Of a DNA stretch of 64,000 bases, positions 58,510 to 64,000 are shown piece by piece. The notes under the pieces are model-generated. The model had not been told where the DNA came from and did no database searches. It saw nothing but the letters and a program-made list of their open reading frames with translations. This DNA comes from Streptomyces aurantiacus. Its GTDB lineage: Bacteria > Actinomycetota > Actinomycetes > Streptomycetales > Streptomycetaceae. Position numbers and translations under genes: made by a program. How positions within the stretch are numbered: position 1 is the first letter of the stretch; every line of letters begins with the position of its first letter. The stretch spans positions 2,046,001 to 2,110,000 of the forward strand of contig NZ_CP114283.1 in NCBI RefSeq assembly GCF_027107535.1. Reading direction: 5' to 3'.

Positions 58510-59379
58510 TCAGGGGCGGCGGGCCAGTGCCAGGGTGCGGTGGGCCCCCGCGACGACCGCCGCGTCGATGAAGCGGCCGTCGGGGAGGGCCTGGGCGCCG
58601 GGCCGGGTGGCCGCCGCCTCGATGACGGACTCGGCCGTCTCGATCTCCTGGGGGGTCGGCAGGTAGGCGGCCTCGATGACGGGGAGCTGGCGGGGATGGA
58701 TGGCCGCGCGGCCGAGGAAGCCCAGGGCGCGGCCGTGGGCGCAGGACGCGGCCAGGCCGGCGAGGTCGTGCACGCGGGGATGGACGGACTGGGCCGGCGG
58801 GGCGAGATTCGCCGCGCGGGCGGCCAGGACCACTCGGGAGCGGGGCCAGTCGAGGCCCGTGTCGTCGCGTACCCCCAGGTCGGCACGGAGGTCCGCCTCG
58901 CCGAGACCGATGCCGCGCAGGGCGGGGTGGGCCGAGGCGATCGCGTACGCGTGCTCGACGGCGAGGGCGGATTCCAGGAGGGCGTACAGAGGGAGATGCG
59001 GGGCCCTGTCCGCCGTCCGTACGACCTGGGCAGGGGAGGAGACCTTCGGCAGACGCAGGCCCGCCAGGGCCGGGAGCGCGGCGAGGGCGTGGAGGTCGGC
59101 GGCGCACTCCGGGCCGTCCGGGGCGTTGACGCGGACGTGGACCGGGACCGGGTACGGCTCCGCGAGGAGGTCTGCGGTGGCGGCGCGGGCGTACTCCTTG
59201 CGGCCGGGGGCGACCGCGTCCTCCAGGTCGACGACGACCACGTCGGCGCCGGCGGTCAGGGCCTTCGCCACCACCTCGGGCCGGTCGCCGGGAACGTACA
59301 GCCAGGTGAGAGGGAGAGCTCCCCAGGCCCTCGCGGGTTCCGTGGCGGGTTCCGCGGCTCCCGCGGGTTCAGTGGTCAC
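58510..59379 (-). CDS. CitE/HpcH-family CoA-ester lyase
   Basis: 289 aa from the GTG at 59379, overlapping the CoA-transferase stop (GTGA). TIM-barrel CitE-like enzyme that cleaves or forms C-C bonds in acyl-CoA thioesters (citramalyl-CoA, malyl-CoA or related). Motifs: LYVPGDRPEVVAKALTAGAD, DVVVVDLEDAVAPGRK with the acidic metal ligand, HVRVNAPDG, ALLESALAVEHAYAIA, GLGEADLRADLG and GFLGRAAIHPRQLPVIEAAY. Last gene of a five-gene minus-strand operon; with the CoA-transferase upstream it forms a plausible acid activation and cleavage pair. Exact substrate unknown. Confidence 0.88.
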   Translation of the reverse strand: MTTEPAGAAEPATEPARAWGALPLTWLYVPGDRPEVVAKALTAGADVVVVDLEDAVAPGRKEYARAATADLLAEPYPVPVHVRVNAPDGPECAADLHALAALPALAGLRLPKVSSPAQVVRTADRAPHLPLYALLESALAVEHAYAIASAHPALRGIGLGEADLRADLGVRDDTGLDWPRSRVVLAARAANLAPPAQSVHPRVHDLAGLAASCAHGRALGFLGRAAIHPRQLPVIEAAYLPTPQEIETAESVIEAAATRPGAQALPDGRFIDAAVVAGAHRTLALARRP

Positions 59380-60584
59380 AGGGCGCCCTCCGCCCGGAGT
59401 TCGGTGATCTCGCCGACCGTCAGGCCGAGTTCGGTGAGCACCGTGTCGGTGTCGGCGCCGTGCGGACGGCCCGCCCAGCGGATCCCGCCGGGGGTGTCGG
59501 TGAGGCGGAAGAGGACGTTCTGCATGCGCAGCGGGCCCAGTTCGGGGTCGTCGACGGTGGTGATCGTGTCGAGGGCCGCGTACTGCGGGTCCTCCATGAC
59601 GTCGGTGATGTCCTGGACGGGAGCCACCGCCGCCTCCGCCTTCTCGAACGCGGCGATGACGTCGGCGCGGGTGTGACGGGCGATCCACGAGCCGACCGCC
59701 TCGTCGAGGACGTCGGTGTGGCGGGCCCGGTCCGCGCCCGTGGCGAACCACGGCTCGGTGATCAGGTCGGGGCGGCCGACCAGGCGCATCACGCGTTCGG
59801 CGACCGACTGCGCCGATGTCGAGACGGCGACCCAGGTGCCGTCGGCGGTGCGGTAGGTGTTGCGGGGCGCGTTGTTCTGGGAGCGGTTTCCGGTGCGGGG
59901 CTGGACGTGGCCCAGCTGGTCGTACCAGAGCGGCTGCGGGCCGAGGACCGTGAGGATCGGCTCGATGATCGCCATGTCCACGACCTGTCCACGGCCCGTG
60001 CGGTCGCGGCCCGCCAGGGCCGTCATCACCGCGTACGCCGTGGCCAGGCCCGCGATGGAGTCGGCGAGGCCGAAGGGCGGCAGGGTCGGCGGGGCGTCCG
60101 GCTCACCGGTGATCGCGGCGAACCCGCTCATCGCCTCGGCGAGCGTGCCGAAGCCGGGGCGCCGCGAGTACGGGCCGAACTGGCCGAAGCCGGTGACGCG
60201 GGTGAGGACCAGCCGGGGGTTCGCGGCCGAGAGCTCCTCCCAGCCGAGGTCCCACTTCTCCAGCGTGCCGGGCCGGAAGTTCTCGATGATCACGTCGGTG
60301 GTGGCGGCGAGGCGCAGCAGGGTGGCACGGCCGCCGTGCGTGGAGAGGTCCAGGGTCATCGTGCGTTTGTTGCGTCCGAGGAGCTTCCACCACAGACCGA
60401 TGCCGTCCTTCGACGGGCCGTGGCCGCGGGACGGGTCCGGCCGTCGGGGGTGCTCGACCTTGATGACCTCGGCGCCGAAGTCGCCGAGCATGGTGGCGGC
60501 GAGGGGGCCGGCGAAGAGGGTCGCGAGGTCGAGGACGCGGAGGCCGTCGAGGGGCGCCGGGGTGGTCGCGGTGGTGGGGGTCAT
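59376..60584 (-). CDS. Class III (CaiB/BaiF/Frc) CoA-transferase
   Basis: 402 aa from the ATG at 60584 (AGGAGGCCCCGCACCC upstream); the 901-codon open frame that continues upstream is shadow over the next gene. Transfers CoA between carboxylic acids. Motifs: GLRVLDLATLFAGPLAATML, DFGAEVIKVEHP, NKRTMTLDLSTHGGR, DVIIENFRPGTLEKWDLG, GFGQFGPYSRRPGFGTLAEA and GLADSIAGLATAYAVM, whose Asp (GLAD) aligns with the catalytic aspartate of the family. Coupled by 4-base overlaps to both neighbours. Confidence 0.9.
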   Translation of the reverse strand: MTPTTATTPAPLDGLRVLDLATLFAGPLAATMLGDFGAEVIKVEHPRRPDPSRGHGPSKDGIGLWWKLLGRNKRTMTLDLSTHGGRATLLRLAATTDVIIENFRPGTLEKWDLGWEELSAANPRLVLTRVTGFGQFGPYSRRPGFGTLAEAMSGFAAITGEPDAPPTLPPFGLADSIAGLATAYAVMTALAGRDRTGRGQVVDMAIIEPILTVLGPQPLWYDQLGHVQPRTGNRSQNNAPRNTYRTADGTWVAVSTSAQSVAERVMRLVGRPDLITEPWFATGADRARHTDVLDEAVGSWIARHTRADVIAAFEKAEAAVAPVQDITDVMEDPQYAALDTITTVDDPELGPLRMQNVLFRLTDTPGGIRWAGRPHGADTDTVLTELGLTVGEITELRAEGAL

Positions 60585-62032
60585 GGGTGCGGGGCCTCCT
60601 GGTGGCTGGGACGGGCCGCCGGTGCGGCGGCCGGTGCGGCGGCCGGTGCGGCGGTCAGCCGGGCTGTCAGGTGGGCGAGGGCGTCGAAGCCGGTTCCGTC
60701 GAAGTCGCCGACGGAGGTGGCCAGGCGGTTCTTGAGGGGGGCCGTCCACCGGGGCGGGAGGGCCCGAGGGCTCCCGGCGAGCAGACCCGCGATCGAGCCG
60801 GACGTCGCGCCGTTGGAGTCCGTGTCCCAGCCGCCCGACACGGCACGGCAGACGGAGGCGGCGAAGTCGCCGTCCGCGTGGGTGAGGGCGGCGGCGAGCA
60901 GGGCCGTGTTGGGGACGGCGTGCACCCAGTGGTACGAGGCGTGGGTGGCGTGCAGTTCGTCCACGACACGGTCGAAGTCCCGCTGCTCCCGCGCCAGTCG
61001 GACCGCGTGGCGGACGGCCACGGCGAGGCGGGAGCCGGGGGGTACGACGGTGAGCCCCGTGCGGAGGCAGGTGTGGATGTCGCTGGTGCCGGTGGCTGCC
61101 TCGGACAGGGCGGCCGCCGTGAACATCGCCGCGTAGACGCCGTTGGCGGTGTGGGTGAGGGTGGCGTCCCGGTGGGCCTGTTCCGCGGCGGCCGCGGGGG
61201 TGCCGGGGTTGGTCCAGCCGTGGACGTCCGCGCGGATCAGGGCGCCGATCCATTCGCGGAACGGGTTGCGGTGGCGTGCCGTGTGCGGGGGTTCGACGCC
61301 GTCCAGGAGATTGCGGTAGGCGATGCGTTCCGCGGTGAACGTACGGCCTGCGGGGAGTTCGTCCAGCCAGAGCCGGGCCACGTCCGTGGTGCTGAAGTGC
61401 CTGCCGTGGCGTTGGAGCAACAGGAGGTTCAGGACGGGGTAGTTGAGGTCGTCGTCCTCCGGCATGCCGTCGATGTTCTCGGCGAGGGAGGTGGGGGCGG
61501 AGCGGCGGTTCCAGGGGAAGGCGGCCTTCAGCTCGGGCGGCAGGCCCCGTTCCGTGAACCAGGTGGTGAGGGGCCAGTTGCCGGTGGCCCGGGCGAGTTG
61601 GCGGATGCCGTCCAGAGGCAGCTTCTCCACCGGCTTGCCGAGCAGGCAGCCCGCGGCTCTGCCCAGCCAGGCGGCCTCCATGCGGGGCTGGAGTGCGGCG
61701 GGGGCCGGGGCAGGGCGCCCGGGCGCGCGGTGGGGGGCCGTTGTGGGCCAGTCGGGGCACAGGGCGCGGATCCTGGACAGGTCGGTCGGCTCCGTGTCCG
61801 CCAACGCGCTGGGCAGGTCCGCCAGTTCGTCCAGGAGGTCCCGGGCCAGTGCCCGCAGGTAGGGGGAGGCGGGGGTCTTGGACGAGCCCGCGCGCAGAGG
61901 CGTGTCCGGGCCGCCGGCCGTCCGCCAGCGGGCCGCGACGGCCGACGGCTCGCGGCCGTCCTGCCTCGCCTGACGGAGTTCGTGACCGAGCAGGTCCTCC
62001 GGCTGGACCCAGGTCAGACGCAGAGGGGTCAT
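60581..62032 (-). CDS. ADP-ribosylglycohydrolase-family protein with extra N-terminal domain
   Basis: 483 aa, ATG at 62032, overlapping both neighbours by 4 bases. A ~118-residue N-terminal helical region (LTWVQPEDLLGHELRQARQD, Pro/Ala-rich linker to ~115) precedes an ARH-type domain: GRAAGCLLGKPVE (124-136), PEDDDLNYP (191-199) in the place of the usual T-D-D, and GGWDTDSNGAT (about 399-409), the second metal site. Likely an N-glycosidase-type hydrolase; the DDD variant suggests a substrate other than ADP-ribosyl-arginine. The C-terminus carries a 12-base tandem repeat (60619-60654) giving an Ala/Pro tail. Confidence 0.87.
   Translation of the reverse strand: MTPLRLTWVQPEDLLGHELRQARQDGREPSAVAARWRTAGGPDTPLRAGSSKTPASPYLRALARDLLDELADLPSALADTEPTDLSRIRALCPDWPTTAPHRAPGRPAPAPAALQPRMEAAWLGRAAGCLLGKPVEKLPLDGIRQLARATGNWPLTTWFTERGLPPELKAAFPWNRRSAPTSLAENIDGMPEDDDLNYPVLNLLLLQRHGRHFSTTDVARLWLDELPAGRTFTAERIAYRNLLDGVEPPHTARHRNPFREWIGALIRADVHGWTNPGTPAAAAEQAHRDATLTHTANGVYAAMFTAAALSEAATGTSDIHTCLRTGLTVVPPGSRLAVAVRHAVRLAREQRDFDRVVDELHATHASYHWVHAVPNTALLAAALTHADGDFAASVCRAVSGGWDTDSNGATSGSIAGLLAGSPRALPPRWTAPLKNRLATSVGDFDGTGFDALAHLTARLTAAPAAAPAAAPAARPSHQEAPHP
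60619..60654. repeat. 12-base tandem repeat, three exact copies
   Basis: GCCGGTGCGGCG occurs three times in a row at the 3' end of the ARH-family gene and encodes the AAPAAAPAAAPA tail. Copy-number change would not break the frame. Confidence 0.9.
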
Positions 62033-63180
62033 GACAGCTCCGCGTACGCCGTCTCGTGGGCCCGGCGGCGCCGTACGTCACGGGCGAAGATCTCGCGGGT
62101 CACCTCCGCGAGGGTCGTCGCGGGTGCCCGCAGGTCCAGACGGCTGGCCTCGGCGACCGTCTTGGCCCAGTCGGACGGGATCTCCGACCCCAGGGCGCCC
62201 GCCAGGGCACCGGACATCGTGGCGATGGAGTCGCAGTCGCGGCCGTAGTTCACCGAGCCCAGCACCGCGTGCCGGTAGTCGCCGCGGGAGACCAGCAGCA
62301 TGGCGAGGGCCACCGGGAGCTCCTCGATGGAGTGGATGCGGGAGGGGCGGCGGGCGCCCAGGGACGGGCTCCGGTAGTCCGGGCCGACCGTGTCGTAGGG
62401 GGCGACCGCCTCGCGCACGGGGCGCAGCGCCGACTCGAAGTCCGAGTACCGCGCCGCCGTGTCGCAGACCGTCTCGATCGCGGCCCGCGTGCCGTCCTTC
62501 GCCACCGCCAGGCAGGCCTCGACCACCGAGTCCGGGGTCGCGCCCGGGGCACAGGCGGCCGCCACGGCCGCCGCGAAGACACCGGCCGCCTCCCGCCCGT
62601 ACGACGACTGGTGGGCGCCCGCGATGTCCAGGGCCTCGGCGTAGGCGCCCGCCGGGTTCGCCGCGTTGACCAGGCCGACCGGGGCCATGTACATCGCGGC
62701 ACCGCAGTTGACGATGTTGCCGGTGCCCGCCTCCCGGGGGTCCACGTGGCCGTAGTGGATCCGGGCCACCAGCCACTTCTCGGCGAGGAAGATCCGCTGG
62801 AGGGGGAGGGCGTCCGCCTCGAGTTCCGGGATCCAGCGGGGCGTTGTCATCAGGTCGGGCACCAGGTGCCCGGCGACGGCGTACGCGTCGAGATGGTCGC
62901 GGACCGTCGCGTACACCCGTACCAGGGCGTGCGTCATCAGGGTGTCGTCGGTCACGTGGCCGTCGCCCTTGTGGTACGGGGCGACAGGGCGGGCCGTGCG
63001 CCAGTCGTCGCCGTGCCAGGGGCCGACGATGCCGTGGACGCGTCCGCCGTGGCGTTCGGTGATCTGGTCGGGGGAGTAGCCCTCGACGGGGCCGCCGAGC
63101 GCGTCGCCGACGGCGGCTCCGACGAGGGCTCCGGTGATCCGTTCGTCGAGGGTTCCTGTTCCTTCTCCTTTGGGCGTCAT
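62029..63180 (-). CDS. ADP-ribosylglycohydrolase-family protein (complete metal sites)
   Basis: 383 aa, ATG at 63180, 7 bases after the next gene upstream on this strand and overlapping the following one by 4. Canonical ARH fold: GAAVGDALGGPVEG (21-34), VTDDT (76-80) and NYGRDCDSIATMSGALAGA (from Asn311), so both halves of the binuclear Mg site are present. The middle has NIVNCGAAMYMAPVGLVNAA and AGAHQSSYGREAAGVFAAAV. Family members hydrolyse N- or O-linked ADP-ribose or related ribosides; substrate unknown here. Confidence 0.9.
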   Translation of the reverse strand: MTPKGEGTGTLDERITGALVGAAVGDALGGPVEGYSPDQITERHGGRVHGIVGPWHGDDWRTARPVAPYHKGDGHVTDDTLMTHALVRVYATVRDHLDAYAVAGHLVPDLMTTPRWIPELEADALPLQRIFLAEKWLVARIHYGHVDPREAGTGNIVNCGAAMYMAPVGLVNAANPAGAYAEALDIAGAHQSSYGREAAGVFAAAVAAACAPGATPDSVVEACLAVAKDGTRAAIETVCDTAARYSDFESALRPVREAVAPYDTVGPDYRSPSLGARRPSRIHSIEELPVALAMLLVSRGDYRHAVLGSVNYGRDCDSIATMSGALAGALGSEIPSDWAKTVAEASRLDLRAPATTLAEVTREIFARDVRRRRAHETAYAELS

Positions 63181-63187
63181 GCCCGAA

Positions 63188-64000
63188 TCATCCCTCCGGG
63201 AGGGCCAGTTCCGTCGCTTCCAGCAGTTCGGCGAGTCCGATGAGGTCCGTGCCGGTCAGCCGCGGCAGTGCGCAGCCGGACAGGGTGCGGCAGGTGTCGC
63301 GCCAGGCGGCGGGGATCGCCGCGCCGCCGCCGAGCGCGCCGGTCAGTGCGCCGGCGAGGGCCGGGGCCGAGTCCGCGACCCGGGACAGGCAGGCCGCCGC
63401 GGGCACGGCCTCCGCGATCCGGCCGTGTGCGGCGACGGCGAGCGCGAGGGCGACCGGGACGGTCTCGGCGGCGGCGATGCCGTAGCTGTAGACGTGGTCG
63501 ACGATCTGGTGTTCCAGGAGGGGGACGACACCGAAGGCGCCGTGCCCCTCCGTCATGGAGTCACGGGCGAGCGCGAGGGCGTGCCGTGCGTTGCGGCCGA
63601 TCTCCGTGGCCTCCGGGAGTTCGGCGAGGGCCGCCGCCGCGCAGGAGTCCACGTCCGCGCCGCCCAGCGCGAGTGCGACGGCCGCGGCCATCGCACGGGC
63701 GCCGTGCACGCCGTCACCGTCCTGTGTGTAGCGGGCGTCGAACTCGGCCAGTTCCGCGGCGGACCGGGCGTCTCCCGCGTGGGCCACCGCCAGTACGCAC
63801 GCCCGTACGCAGGCCGCGTCGTCGAAGTAGTGGGGGTTGTCGTGGCCGGAGGCCGGCGGGCGCAGTCCGGCTGCGAGGTTTCCGAGGCCGGCCCGTACCG
63901 AGATGCGGGCGCGCAGGGGGAGTACGGCGGACTCGATCTCGGGGGCGCGGTCGGCTGCCGCGGCGACCTCGCTGGCCACGGCGTTCCAGGAGAGGTCGAT
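63188..64000 (-). CDS. Degenerate ADP-ribosylglycohydrolase-family protein (5' end outside window)
   Basis: 270 codons are visible; the frame is open at the window edge, so the N-terminus is missing. Family resemblance: HDNPHYFDDAACVRACVLAV, YTQDGDGVHGARAMAAAVAL, HALALARDSMTEGHGAFGVV, LLEHQIVDHVYSYGIAAAET and VADSAPALAGALTGALGG. The last segment stands where active members have G-D-x-D-T/S-I-A; the first Asp is replaced by Val, so the second metal site looks impaired. It may be a regulatory or structural partner, or act on a different substrate. First visible gene of the minus-strand operon. Confidence 0.78.
   Translation of the reverse strand: MDLSWNAVASEVAAAADRAPEIESAVLPLRARISVRAGLGNLAAGLRPPASGHDNPHYFDDAACVRACVLAVAHAGDARSAAELAEFDARYTQDGDGVHGARAMAAAVALALGGADVDSCAAAALAELPEATEIGRNARHALALARDSMTEGHGAFGVVPLLEHQIVDHVYSYGIAAAETVPVALALAVAAHGRIAEAVPAAACLSRVADSAPALAGALTGALGGGAAIPAAWRDTCRTLSGCALPRLTGTDLIGLAELLEATELALPEG

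Noticed and set aside
59376..62081. 901-codon frame joining CoA-transferase with an upstream Arg/Pro/His-rich segment
   Set aside because: The extra ~500 residues are a frame shadow of the ARH-family gene; the CoA-transferase has its own ATG and RBS at 60584.

Overview
This window is chromosomal DNA from a Streptomyces-type actinomycete. The evidence is very high GC, frequent GTG starts with 4-base GTGA overlaps, PriA in place of HisA plus TrpF, SepF and a long Gln/Pro-rich DivIVA, a TrpM-like small protein beside trpC, and many long perfect GC hairpins as terminators. From memory, gene order matches the S. coelicolor region from about SCO2090 down to SCO2028. No rRNA, tRNA, CRISPR array, IS element or prophage was seen; this is core chromosome with an accessory-looking right end.

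Layout. (1) 1-13.1 kb, + strand: the division and cell-wall (dcw) cluster, from murE (3' end) through murF, mraY, murD, ftsW, murG, ftsQ and ftsZ to pgeF, ylmE, sepF, ylmG and divIVA. It makes lipid II, builds the Z-ring and positions polar growth. (2) 13.3-16.8 kb, - strand: ileS behind a T-box riboswitch whose RBS-sequestering hairpin can be read directly. (3) 17.1-29 kb: a DksA/TraR zinc-finger protein with a histone-H1-like N-terminus, lspA, an RluD-type pseudouridine synthase, a GNAT acetyltransferase, a CPA1 antiporter, an MscS channel, a dienelactone hydrolase-like protein, a Tat-exported PhoD phosphatase, a DsbA-like protein, a membrane protein and a DUF2252 protein. (4) 29.3-41.8 kb: dnaE, an unlisted 59-residue small protein, a NYN-domain protein, an ABC exporter pair, a DUF2567 protein, a 24-residue bL37-type ribosomal protein, YbaK, a LON-domain protein, a helical-repeat protein and a pentapeptide-like membrane protein. 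(5) 42.0-56.4 kb, mostly + strand: amino-acid biosynthesis. The operon hisD-C-B-(54-aa membrane protein)-hisH-priA-ridA-hisF is followed by an MFS remnant, then hisI-trpE, trp-linked membrane genes, trpC-trpM and trpBA. PriA serves both pathways. (6) 56.5-58.4 kb: a second DsbA-like protein and lgt. (7) 58.5-64 kb, - strand: a tightly overlapping operon of three ADP-ribosylglycohydrolase-family genes, a class III CoA-transferase and a CitE-type CoA lyase. This is the least explained part of the window.

Signals that stand out beyond gene calls: the ileS T-box; a series of -10-like hexamers placed 6-7 nt before start codons that lack a Shine-Dalgarno sequence (probable leaderless mRNAs); a long inverted-repeat element between murD and ftsW; a perfect inverted repeat in the ftsZ promoter region; and three small genes (59, 54 and 24 residues) that length cut-offs would miss. 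All database-type statements come from family knowledge; no search was run.
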